Shown: positions 34,828 through 43,262 of the stretch, piece after piece
Numbering within the stretch: the first letter of the stretch is position 1
Layout: each line of letters begins with the position of its first letter
NCBI RefSeq assembly: GCF_010672525.1
Contig: NZ_JAAHGH010000048.1
Span: 1-49,861 of the forward strand
Source: Okeania sp. SIO2B3
GTDB taxonomy: Bacteria > Cyanobacteriota > Cyanobacteriia > Cyanobacteriales > Microcoleaceae
Direction of reading: 5' to 3'
Length of the DNA stretch: 49,861 nucleotides
Notes under the pieces: model-generated
What the model was told of the DNA's origin: nothing
What the model saw: only the letters and a program-made list of their open reading frames with translations
Database searches by the model: none
Translations under genes and position numbers: made by a program

Positions 34828-35841
34828 CTATTCACCACCACCACCACCACCACCGTCACCGCCACCACCGTCACCGCCACCATAGCCACCACCGTCACCG
34901 CCACCGTAGCCACCACCACCATAGCCGCCACCGTAGCCACCATAGTCACCGCCACCGTAGCCACCACTACCCCTACTGTAGCTGCCACTACCCCTACGAC
35001 TCCTCCGATTACTAGGAAAACAAATAGCGATGATTAAAATTATTAGAAATATCCCAAAATATACCTTATACATATTAAGTATTGAGCCTAATAATGCTAA
35101 TCCTGAAAAAATAGAACTAATTGCTTGAGTACGCTGCCAATTGGGTTTTGAAACATCAAGAATATTATGAGGAAATAGCACCATAACTTCTATTTCTTGT
35201 TGTGGTGGAATCGCTTTTTTAGCTACAAATTCCACAGTTGTTGAATTAATTTTTCGAGCTTTTGCAGGAAATCCAAAACTTTTATATGTTTGAATTTTTT
35301 CTGATAAAACTTCTGGCAGTCGGACTATTATTTTGGCATTCTTAATAACAGCACTCCGGTTAGCAAATATTGCTTTCCAGTAAACTTTCTCTCCACTATC
35401 ATTAATATGTAAACCACCAATAACCCGATATTTTAAGACAAAAGTATGAGCTTCAGGAGCATTGAGTTTATGTTGCCATTTAATCCATATCTGGTTATTT
35501 TTGATTCCAGTTTGACTAGGAATCTGTTCCTGATTTTCCCAAACTGTAACATCGGTAATTTTATCTACTTTATCTAGTGGAATATATCGATATCTTTGGT
35601 TTGTATGGGGTTGGGTGAAGACATATTTATGGGTTTCACTGACCAGCATATCTCCATTTTTTTGCACATCTATTTCAACATTGATAAAATCCCAGTAAAA
35701 AGGAGTAGTTCCCTGAGCAATGGTTTGTAATGCTGGAGATAAACCAATCAATATTGCTACTAAAAAAGTTAATATTTTCCGTAGTTTAAATCGGGATTTT
35801 TTCTGAGAGTATGGTTCTATCAAAACTGGTAGTTCATTCAT
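34828..35841 (-). CDS. DUF2207-type membrane protein with glycine-rich tail
   Basis: A 337-residue protein. A hydrophobic stretch at about 27-46 is a signal peptide or anchor. Residues 48-235 resemble the extracytoplasmic part of DUF2207 proteins (FINVEIDVQKNGDMLVSETH, YRYIPLDKVDKI, VLKYRVIGGLH). One or two membrane segments follow near 240-280, then RRSRRG and a tail of about 55 residues made almost only of Gly with Tyr, Asp and Ser. DUF2207 proteins usually run to about 600 residues with a longer membrane domain, so this is a short version. The Gly tail is encoded by GGT/GGC trinucleotide tandems that probably vary in length. Function is unknown. Confidence 0.82.
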   Translation of the reverse strand: MNELPVLIEPYSQKKSRFKLRKILTFLVAILIGLSPALQTIAQGTTPFYWDFINVEIDVQKNGDMLVSETHKYVFTQPHTNQRYRYIPLDKVDKITDVTVWENQEQIPSQTGIKNNQIWIKWQHKLNAPEAHTFVLKYRVIGGLHINDSGEKVYWKAIFANRSAVIKNAKIIVRLPEVLSEKIQTYKSFGFPAKARKINSTTVEFVAKKAIPPQQEIEVMVLFPHNILDVSKPNWQRTQAISSIFSGLALLGSILNMYKVYFGIFLIILIIAICFPSNRRSRRGSGSYSRGSGGYGGGDYGGYGGGYGGGGYGGGDGGGYGGGDGGGGDGGGGGGGE

Positions 35842-36017
35842 TTTTTCTTTTCCTTAGTCGAAGTGAAAACTTTGGTTGCAAATCAAGACAAAATAAAATT
35901 CAGTGTATTTATCTCCGCAATCTTTGTATAAATACAATATTTATAGAGATAAATAAGTCTGGAAAAATCAGAATTATTTCTTGATAAGTAGAGAGATTAT
36001 TAATCTGAAATTGATGC

Positions 36018-36218
36018 TTAGTCAATTATCCAATAACCATTTTGTCGCCAATATTGTTCCTTTAAAGCTTCTTCTAAATTTTGTGGTTGAATCAAACCTT
36101 GGAACATTAAAAGTTCTCCTAGTTTCATATGCAATGAAGTATGAAGGTCTATTGCTTGGTTTAGTTGAACTTGCGAAATTAATTGTCTTCGGATTAAAAT
36201 TTCACCTATTTTCATCAT
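36018..36218 (-). CDS. Small MshEN/GspE N-terminal-like protein
   Basis: 66 residues: MMKIGEILIRRQLISQVQLN, QAIDLHTSLHMKLGELLMFQ, GLIQPQNLEEALKEQYWRQ. The two repeated IGEIL/LGELL ... GLI...L..AL units are the pattern of the GspE/PilB N-terminal (MshEN) domain, which in some proteins binds cyclic di-GMP. Here the domain stands alone with no ATPase. Such single-domain proteins occur in cyanobacteria; their role is unknown. I prefer this frame to the overlapping plus-strand frame because of the domain match. Confidence 0.7.
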   Translation of the reverse strand: MMKIGEILIRRQLISQVQLNQAIDLHTSLHMKLGELLMFQGLIQPQNLEEALKEQYWRQNGYWIID

Positions 36219-36660
36219 CGTGTTTCACCTTAATTGATGTGGTCTGTTCATTAACTACTAGCTTCCATCAAGGTGAACTTATGCAGGTTATTTCAATAAT
36301 TGATAGTGGATAATTGATAATTACCTCTCCCTAAAACGGATAGGATTGAATAAAAGGAAAATTAATTCATTGTTTCTCCTTTAAAGGAAAGGATTTTTAC
36401 CTTAATTATTCGGTAAAATATTCCTAAAAGGTGCATAAGTTCAAATCATCAGAGACTAGAGTAAAATAGAACCTTTAGGAAAACGTATTGTGAGTGCTGA
36501 TAAGCATTAATACTAATTGAATAAGGTTGAATAATAGTGTCAGGACTTACGCAAATTAACCTTGAAAACGCGATATGTAGGGGCGAATGGCATTCGCCCT
36601 CACTGGATTTAGTGTTCGTGCGTAAGTCCTGAGTGTGTGAGGAATATAGGAGGATGAAAA
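36219..36660. other. Intergenic with family D and family C repeats
   Basis: 36311-36417 is an inverted family D repeat. 36541-36631 is a family C MITE. The remaining ~30 bp before the next gene contain a GGAGGATGAAAA ribosome-binding region. The promoter of the sigma-like gene must be within or upstream of the MITE. Confidence 0.65.
36541..36631. mobile_element. MITE family C, copy 2, with AGTGT target duplication
   Basis: Perfect 13-bp ends CAGGACTTACGCA and TGCGTAAGTCCTG. AGTGT flanks it at 36536-36540 and 36632-36636. The inside has the GGCGAATGGCATTCGCC palindrome. It lies 30 bp before the start of the sigma-like gene. Confidence 0.8.
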
Positions 36661-38022
36661 ATGGTTCTCACCAATAACTACTGGACATTATGCAAAATTG
36701 ATTTAGCTAGTTATGATGTGTCTGGTTCTCACAGAGGATATCGAGAGGAGGTACTATTGTCTGTTCAGCAACAATTTCAAATCTGGTTTCCGTCTATTGC
36801 TGAACTCAAAGAACTCTCCTCCCAAGATGACCGAAAAATTCAAGCTACTTTGCTATCTCACTTTCTATCTCAAAATTCGGCCTCTTCTAAGGAATGCAGC
36901 ATAACAGCAGGACTTTCTTTGCGCTGCTATATTTCTCATGGCATTGTTGATGCTTGTCAAAAATTGGCTCAACAATTTGGCGATCGCTATGGTTTTTCTC
37001 ACTTAGACTTGTTGTACCTGGTACTCACTGATGATGGTAAAATCAAGAGTTTTCAGGAAGTTAGGGAAAACTCTCAGTCTTCTTACCCCTATTTTTGGGC
37101 GCACATTTTAAGAAAGTTCAATCCTGATAAAGCTGGACTCTGGAATTGGACTAATTTACTCACCCGTCGCCACCCAGAACTAACTCGAACGTTATGGGTG
37201 GAATTTGGTTTATCTTTAACTACTCCTTGGGGAAAACTAAATGATATTAAGCGTTACCAAATGGAAGCTCTTTCACCTCAAGAACAAGATGTGGTAGAGG
37301 TGTTTCATGGAGTATATCGGCGCGACAGACGAGAACAGGGTGCAAGGGGCAAATGTCCTGAACCTTCTGAGTCTCAACTTCAGGAAATGCGCGATCGCCT
37401 TTTTCCCAGGGGAGTTGTATATAATTCTTCAGATGAACTACTTGAGCAATTGAAAACTATTGCTCAGTTTATACAGGAACAAATATTAAATCCAACTGAG
37501 ATTTCACCACCCTCTAATGCTTCAGCAATGGAACTTGAATTTCTAGACGAACATCGCGATCAAGCTATTATGGATGCTATTGAGGGGGTGCTTTCTCAAC
37601 GTTTGCAGAAACTACAAAAAAGTGCTTGGTATAGTGAATTTGCTCCTCATTTTTTGCCTAGTTTACGACTAATTTATTGTGAAAATAAATCTCAAAGTGA
37701 AGTAGCTAAACAATTAAATATGAATAATCAATGTCAAGTTAGTCGCATCTTAAAACTTAAGCAAATGCTGAAGCAAATTAGAGAAGAGGTAATGGAGAAA
37801 ATGCTGCAAATTTTGTTGAATCAAGCAGAGTTAAATTCAAGTCAAGGGGTTTTAGATCCAAATGTTTTTGATTCTTTAATTGAACTATTAAGCCGTTATT
37901 TAGATGAAACCGTTTTTATAGAGGCAGCCAAGGAAATTTCTACAGCAAGGAAATACCAAAGAATGACAAGTTTATTCGCTGAAAAAATGCGCTATTATCT
38001 TAAATATAGTCAGTCTATTTAA
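36661..38022 (+). CDS. Sigma-like HTH protein, cyanobacterial type
   Basis: A 453-residue protein preceded by GGAGGATG. Residues 80-200 (LSLRCYISHGIVDACQKLAQ, FSHLDLLYLVLTDDG, LWNWTNLLTRRHPELTRTLW) are typical of a cyanobacterial family often annotated as sigma-factor-like. Residues 331-372 (FLPSLRLIYCENKSQSEVAK, QLNMNNQCQVSRILKLKQ) form a helix-turn-helix like sigma region 4. It lacks a recognisable region 2, so it may not be a true sigma factor. From memory, this family is often next to DUF1822 genes, as here (91 bp downstream), and near CHAT or caspase genes. I infer that it regulates this locus. Confidence 0.85.
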   Translation: MVLTNNYWTLCKIDLASYDVSGSHRGYREEVLLSVQQQFQIWFPSIAELKELSSQDDRKIQATLLSHFLSQNSASSKECSITAGLSLRCYISHGIVDACQKLAQQFGDRYGFSHLDLLYLVLTDDGKIKSFQEVRENSQSSYPYFWAHILRKFNPDKAGLWNWTNLLTRRHPELTRTLWVEFGLSLTTPWGKLNDIKRYQMEALSPQEQDVVEVFHGVYRRDRREQGARGKCPEPSESQLQEMRDRLFPRGVVYNSSDELLEQLKTIAQFIQEQILNPTEISPPSNASAMELEFLDEHRDQAIMDAIEGVLSQRLQKLQKSAWYSEFAPHFLPSLRLIYCENKSQSEVAKQLNMNNQCQVSRILKLKQMLKQIREEVMEKMLQILLNQAELNSSQGVLDPNVFDSLIELLSRYLDETVFIEAAKEISTARKYQRMTSLFAEKMRYYLKYSQSI

Positions 38023-38113
38023 CAGAATAATAAATAGTCAAAAAACTACATTTATTGTCCCAATTATCGCAAAAATCAAATTTTAAATTATAACAATAAC
38101 CTGGAGAATAAAT

Positions 38114-39370
38114 ATGAATATTCATTCTGATTCTAAGCAAATAAACAGACTGTATTACCGACAATTGCACTTAGAAACTATTGATTTAGAACCTGAAGAT
38201 TTTCAGGAAGCAACTCTTTTGAGCGATCGCTTTAATAACGAAGCCCAACAATGGCAAGCTTATGTGAACATATTGGGTTTATTAGCACTAAAAAAATGGT
38301 TGAGCGATCGCCATTTAACATTAGATAATCCAATTGAATCTTTGCCACCTCATCAAATTATCAGTTCGGAACCAATTTGCCCTCTGCAAGTCAATGGATT
38401 TACAGTTTGCTTACTGACAAATGAAAATATAGTAAATGAAGGAATTGAAATTCCGGAGAAAATGATTTATTCTCCAGATTTTGCTGCCCATTTTTATGTA
38501 TTAATACAGGTATTAGTAGAGGAAGAAGAAGCTATTTTAATTGGATTTATACGGCACGATCAATTCAAAAATCGGTCTTTACAAAAAAATGAAATAGGAA
38601 ATTATCAACTTTCTTTGACTCAACTAAATTATGACTCCAGCCACTTAATTTTGAATTTGAAATATTTGAGTCCGGCAGCTATTAAACTTCCAAAAAATAC
38701 CTTAGCTGAATCAAAAACTTGGGAAAAATTAACAAGTTGGTTAGAAGGTATTTTAACAGAAGCTTGGCAACCAGTAGAAGAACTTCTAGGAAATCGTAAA
38801 CCGACTATACAAATGGCTTTCAGTTTAGATCAAACAACAAAAAAATTATCTCCCAAAGTAGTTCAAAATTTTCTTCAACAATTCCAAATCACTCAAAGAC
38901 CAAGAGAAAAAATACAGGCAGATTTATCTCAATTTGAACTATCAGACACAGAAGTAAATAAAGCTCTCGTACAGATTTTACAAACAACAGAAGACGAAGA
39001 AACACGCTGGCAAATTGCCGAATTGTTGTGGGAAATTGACCCTAGTCATCCAGCAGCAGGTGTACGTCGCGCCATCGATCTAGGAATGCAACTAGCAGGA
39101 GTTCCGGTGGCACTAATGATAGCCATTTTACCCAAACCAAACCAAAGATTTGCTGTTCTTTCGAGAGTTTATCCTCTTCAAGACCAACGTTTTCTACCAG
39201 CAAATTTAAAACTCATTGGTTTAGATGAAATGGGGCAATCTTTATTTGAAATTCGTGCAAGAGAACGAGATGATTATATTCAGTTCAAATTTACCGCCGA
39301 TCCAGGCGATCGCTTTAGTCTTCAAGTTAACCTTAATTCTGCGACTGTGACAAAGCACTTTATGATTTGA
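38114..39370 (+). CDS. DUF1822 family protein
   Basis: A 418-residue protein with DUF1822 features: QWQAYVNILGLLALKKWLSD, VNGFTVCLLTNENI, FYVLIQVLVEEEEAILIGFI then RHDQFKN, a middle helical part with TWEKLTSWLEGILTEAWQPV, and a C-terminal sheet part (GVPVALMIAILPK, VLSRVYPL). It is a soluble cyanobacterial family of unknown function. GGAGAATAA precedes the ATG. It forms a likely operon with the sigma-like gene 91 bp upstream and lies before two CHAT receptor genes on the same strand. It may be an adaptor or regulator of CHAT; that is inference. Confidence 0.88.
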   Translation: MNIHSDSKQINRLYYRQLHLETIDLEPEDFQEATLLSDRFNNEAQQWQAYVNILGLLALKKWLSDRHLTLDNPIESLPPHQIISSEPICPLQVNGFTVCLLTNENIVNEGIEIPEKMIYSPDFAAHFYVLIQVLVEEEEAILIGFIRHDQFKNRSLQKNEIGNYQLSLTQLNYDSSHLILNLKYLSPAAIKLPKNTLAESKTWEKLTSWLEGILTEAWQPVEELLGNRKPTIQMAFSLDQTTKKLSPKVVQNFLQQFQITQRPREKIQADLSQFELSDTEVNKALVQILQTTEDEETRWQIAELLWEIDPSHPAAGVRRAIDLGMQLAGVPVALMIAILPKPNQRFAVLSRVYPLQDQRFLPANLKLIGLDEMGQSLFEIRARERDDYIQFKFTADPGDRFSLQVNLNSATVTKHFMI

Positions 39371-39495
39371 ATAAAAAAGTGATGGTAAGCATTCAGCTAT
39401 TAGCATTCAGCTATCAACTTTTGAACGTAATAAATTACTAAGGCGATCGGAAAACCTTTTTCTTTCAGTGCGGAATGCGGAAGCAAACATATTTC

Positions 39496-39615
39496 ATATC
39501 ATGTCCGGCTGAATACTTACACTTTGGAGGAGGTAAGGCAGGAGGCAGGAGGCAGAAGGGTTTCCCGCAATTTTCACCTAATTCTATACACAAACGATGC
39601 TACCAGACATGATAT
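39496..39615. mobile_element. MITE family B, copy 2
   Basis: Starts ATATCATGTCCGGCTGAATA and ends TGCTACCAGACATGATAT. It is inverted relative to copies 1 and 3. The edges read TA on both sides. The inside contains a GCAGGAGGCAG tandem. Confidence 0.75.
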
Positions 39616-39796
39616 CACTCCTTGGAGACTAATTCCTCCTTCGGTGCGATAATGAGCTAATAACTCATAGCTGATAGCTGATAGCTGACCGCTGAATGCT
39701 TACTTGTGATATTTTGTGGAATGGGCATCTTGCCCATTTTTTATCAAAATAATACGGGTCTAAAACCCCACCTTATTAAGGCGAAATATTTTTGTC

Positions 39797-39923
39797 ATAT
39801 CATGTCCGGTAGCATAGTTTGTGTATAAAATTCAGGTGACAATAGGAAAAAACCTTCTGCCTCCTGCCTCCTACTTTCTGCTTTCGTTCCACCAAAATCT
39901 AATTATTCAACCGGACATGATAT
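39797..39923. mobile_element. MITE family B, copy 3, inside a family E repeat
   Basis: Starts ATATCATGTCCGGTAGCATA and ends CAACCGGACATGATAT. The flanking DNA (GGCGAAATATTTTTG before, and AAATTCCCG...TTCTGACTTCGTTAAA after) matches the inverted family E repeat at 26771-26921, so this copy landed inside one. Confidence 0.75.
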
Positions 39924-40172
39924 CAAATTCCCGTTACAAAAATAACTTCTGACTTCGTTAAATTTTCGGATGTGCAGGATACCCACCCCACTTATATTCA
40001 TTCCTTAATTCAGCAACACCATCTTAAAAGTTTTACAATTATGATATTTTTGTGGAACTAAGATTAGGTGTTGGGTTTCCTGTCCTCAACCCAACCTACA
40101 AAGAGCCAATTTTTGGTTATTAACTATTGAAAACAAATATAATATTAAAACTAAAACAATGAATTAAGAATA

Positions 40173-42911
40173 ATGGTTAAACAAGTTGTTATCACAATAG
40201 AAGAAGGCAGTTTTGAATCAGGTTTTCCTGTTTCCCTAGAGTTTTGGGAAAATGATAGAGTCATTGCCAGAAACCGCAAATGTCATCCATTGCCCCGTAA
40301 CCCAGATTTTCCTAGAATTTATGATGAATGGAGAAGCATTTATACTAGGTTGGGATTGGGAGAACGGGTGATAGAGATAAACGAAGGCCAAGTTACCAAC
40401 GTCGCCAGTTTAGAAGAGTGTGAAAATGCTACTCGAAACCTAGAATCTAACGAAAGAAATTGGTTGGGAGCAGCTGCATTTGGAGATATTCGAGGGCGCA
40501 TTGTTGGAAAGTTTCAGAATCTTACTCCTAGTGAATCGGTACGAGTTATCATTGATACATCAAATCCTTATCTGCATAGGTTATCATGGGATTATTGGGA
40601 CTTATTTGAGAAACCATATTTACCCCAGGCAGAATTTACCCTCTTATCTCAGCATAATCCACCAATAACAACGTGGCAAAAACCTATTCGTATTCTGGCA
40701 ATTTTTGGGAGCGATCGAGGGGGTTTACAACTGGAGCAAGACCGGAAACTGATTGAAAATTTAGAAAGAGATGGGGCAAAAATTACCTCTATTCCAGCCA
40801 GAGGAGATTCTCTGACTTATCAAGAACTATATAAAACTATTCGACGAGGAAATTGGGATACTATTTTTTATGCCGGGCACAGTTCTGATCGGACTGTGAA
40901 TGTTAATCCTACCTTAAATGTACCAATTGATGCTTTAAGAGGAGCTTTCAGGAAAGCAGCCCCAACAGTAAAGCTGGCAATTTTTAATTCCTGTGATGGA
41001 CTGGATATTGGTGAATATTTAGCTGATTTTGATATTCCCAATATGATTGTGATGCGAGAACCTGTTCCCGATCTAGTAGCACGGAGTTTTTTACAATTTT
41101 TCCTGAAAGAATTTACCCAAGGGCAACCTCTTCACGCTGCTGTTAGAGAAGCACGGGAATGTTTGGAAGAACTGGAATTTTCTAATTCAGATGGAGTGTA
41201 TCATCCAAGAGCATCTAAACTGCCTGTACTAATTCAAAACCCTACTGCACCTGAACTCTATTGGCCTGAACCTGAAGCGGAACCTCTAGCGCAACCTGAA
41301 GCTGAACCTCCACCGCAACCTGAAGCGGAACTTCTACGGCAGTTGCGAAGAAGACGCAGGCGGATAATGCAGATAATAGTTCTGTTTTCTTGTATGCTTA
41401 TCGGTTTGATGGTTTTTTTGGTAATTGGTAAAACAATCAATCCTAAACCACCTAGTACACCTGAACCAACCATTACACTTGAACCAAGTAAAGACAACAT
41501 CGGTAAAAAAGATAACATCAGTGAAGGTGAGGAAATTCTGGTAAAACTATCTCAACAAACATACAAAAAAAATGGTGTAGAAAAATTCAAGAACAAAAGT
41601 TATTTGGTAGCAGCTCAAGATTTTCAGAAAAGCTGGAATGACGAACGAAGAGATCCAGAAACTTTAATATATCTCAATAATGCAATTTTAGAAGCGACGG
41701 GTGTTGGGTACGATACTATTGCAGTTGCGGTTCCAGTTTTGGCTCGTAATGCAGACATTGCTCAAGAGATGTTGCGGGGAGTAGCTCAAGCGCAAACAGA
41801 AGTTAACTTGAGTTTATCGGAAGAATTATCTAATTTCACCTTACCAGGTAAAGGTTTTCTAACGCCAAAGAGGTTGAATGGAAAAGGTTTAAAAGTAATT
41901 ATTGCTAATGATGCTAACAATAAAGAGCAAGCCAAGAAAGTTGCTAATACAATAGCGAAACGATCAGAGATTCTTGGGGTTGTTGGTCATTGGACCAGTG
42001 AGACAACGACGGCAACTGTAGATATCTATAACCAACATGAATTAGTAATGGTTTCCCCTGGTGCAAGTACTTCTATACTCACAGAAAAACCTCGAAAATT
42101 TTTCTTCCGAACTAACATCACCAACAGACGGCAATCAGAAAAAATGGTTGATGTCTTGATGGATAAGTTTAATCAAAACAGAGTAGCAGTTTTTTATAAT
42201 CCTGATAGTGAGTACTCCGGTGATTACAAAAAACGATTTGAAGAAGAATTTGTAAAAAAAGGAGGAAAACAAAAAAACATCATTGATGACCCTGATATTT
42301 CTCATATTAATCAGCTTGATTTTAATGCTGAAAATGCTATCAAAAGACTTAGTAACTATGGAGAATTAGTAATTGCTTTAATTCCTGATGGTCAAGTGAC
42401 TGATGCTCTCGGTAATGCTCTGGAAATTATTAAAGAAAATCGCGGTCAAAACTTGATGGTAGGTAATTGGTCGGTTTATAGCCCTAAAACCCTGAATATT
42501 GCTCAACTTCAACTCGTAGAAAAACTGATTGTAATTGTTCCTTGGCATTCTTTAAGCAATCCAGATTCTTATTTTTCTCAAACCACCAAGAAGCTTTGGG
42601 AAGGGTCTGTCAGTGGTCGCACAGCTTTGAGTTATGATGCTGCTCAGGTGCTAATCAAAGGGATTGAGGAAAATGGGGAAAAACATCGTCGGGAAATTAA
42701 GAAGACGTTGGCAGACAAAAATTTCCGTGTTGAGGGGGTAACAGGAGAAATTACATTTGAAGAGGGGAAAGGCGATCGCAAAATACAACCCCTGGAGTTA
42801 GTTAAGATTGTTTCTTGTCCAACGGTTCAGGATAAGGAACGCGTCATATTTATTCCTGAGAAGTATTCAAAATCTGAAGATGCAGGGTTGGACTGTGGGA
42901 ATTATAACTAA
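40173..42911 (+). CDS. CHAT protease - TM - periplasmic-binding receptor fusion, copy 1
   Basis: A 912-residue protein. Residues 1-150 are an N-terminal region with a DTSNPYLHRLSWDYWDL segment. The CHAT (caspase-like) domain spans about 170-360, with catalytic His236 in IFYAGHSS and Cys274 in AIFNSCDGL, both intact. An acidic Pro/Glu linker (EPEAEPLAQPEAEPPPQPEA) and RQLRRRRRR precede one membrane helix at 400-420. The basic run implies that the N-terminus is cytoplasmic. Outside, residues 450-505 are TPR-like (AAQDFQKSWNDERRDPETLI). Residues 514-880 form a type I periplasmic-binding domain (TIAVAVPVL, LRGVAQAQTEVN, LKVIIANDAN, LGVVGHWTSE, MVSPGAS), close to branched-chain amino-acid-binding receptors. 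Cys882 and Cys908 are shared with copy 2 and may form a disulfide. Predicted role: ligand-sensing transmembrane protease. Confidence 0.9.
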   Translation: MVKQVVITIEEGSFESGFPVSLEFWENDRVIARNRKCHPLPRNPDFPRIYDEWRSIYTRLGLGERVIEINEGQVTNVASLEECENATRNLESNERNWLGAAAFGDIRGRIVGKFQNLTPSESVRVIIDTSNPYLHRLSWDYWDLFEKPYLPQAEFTLLSQHNPPITTWQKPIRILAIFGSDRGGLQLEQDRKLIENLERDGAKITSIPARGDSLTYQELYKTIRRGNWDTIFYAGHSSDRTVNVNPTLNVPIDALRGAFRKAAPTVKLAIFNSCDGLDIGEYLADFDIPNMIVMREPVPDLVARSFLQFFLKEFTQGQPLHAAVREARECLEELEFSNSDGVYHPRASKLPVLIQNPTAPELYWPEPEAEPLAQPEAEPPPQPEAELLRQLRRRRRRIMQIIVLFSCMLIGLMVFLVIGKTINPKPPSTPEPTITLEPSKDNIGKKDNISEGEEILVKLSQQTYKKNGVEKFKNKSYLVAAQDFQKSWNDERRDPETLIYLNNAILEATGVGYDTIAVAVPVLARNADIAQEMLRGVAQAQTEVNLSLSEELSNFTLPGKGFLTPKRLNGKGLKVIIANDANNKEQAKKVANTIAKRSEILGVVGHWTSETTTATVDIYNQHELVMVSPGASTSILTEKPRKFFFRTNITNRRQSEKMVDVLMDKFNQNRVAVFYNPDSEYSGDYKKRFEEEFVKKGGKQKNIIDDPDISHINQLDFNAENAIKRLSNYGELVIALIPDGQVTDALGNALEIIKENRGQNLMVGNWSVYSPKTLNIAQLQLVEKLIVIVPWHSLSNPDSYFSQTTKKLWEGSVSGRTALSYDAAQVLIKGIEENGEKHRREIKKTLADKNFRVEGVTGEITFEEGKGDRKIQPLELVKIVSCPTVQDKERVIFIPEKYSKSEDAGLDCGNYN

Positions 42912-43262
42912 TGTTTTTTTTGATAAGTGCATTATATTTAATCAGGTAGCATCAGTATTATTTACAGGACTCCGGGTACCGACAGTACCAAAGAAATACT
43001 GAAATTATCAATACTTTTCTCCAATATTTTCTATGTATTCCTCCTTTCTTCCCCTCCCAGGAGGGGAGGGGTTAGAGGTGGGTTCTCTACTCCCCTACTC
43101 CCCTACTCCCCCGCTCCCCTACTATCTTAATAATAAGTATTCAACCGGACATGATATAAGCTGGCGCTAACGTGTCCTCAACCCAACCTACAAAGAGCAA
43201 ATTTTTGGAGATATCTATTTAACCGAATATAATATTAAAACTAAAGCAATGAATTAATCATA
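42912..43262. other. Intergenic: MITE remnant and duplicated CHAT leader
   Basis: 43036-43125 holds CTCCCAGGAGGGGA and CCCCTACTCC tandems. 43137-43156 is a solo family B end (CAACCGGACATGATATAA). 43168-43262 repeats the leader of the first CHAT gene: GTCCTCAACCCAACCTACAA, then TATAATATTAAAACTAAA and AATGAATTAA just before the ATG. Confidence 0.7.

Larger units (their letters stand above)
39371..40172. other. 802-bp intergenic region built of nested MITEs
   Basis: 39386-39702 has TAAGCATTCAGC at the left end and GCTGAATGCTTA at the right (family F), with family B copy 2 inside (39496-39615). 39746-39963 is an inverted family E repeat with family B copy 3 inside (39797-39923). 40062-40100 is the GTCCTCAACCCAACCTAC repeat, which is also found before the second CHAT gene. 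No gene. The last ~70 bp are conserved before both CHAT genes. Confidence 0.7.

Noticed and set aside
35981-36313. 110-codon frame on the plus strand
   Set aside because: It overlaps the MshEN-like gene on the other strand, which has a domain match; the plus frame has none.
39720-39745. Hairpin plus T-run (GGGCATCTTGCCCATTTTTT) as a terminator
   Set aside because: It lies about 350 bp past the DUF1822 stop and between repeats; the motif recurs in other spacers, so a terminator role is not supported.
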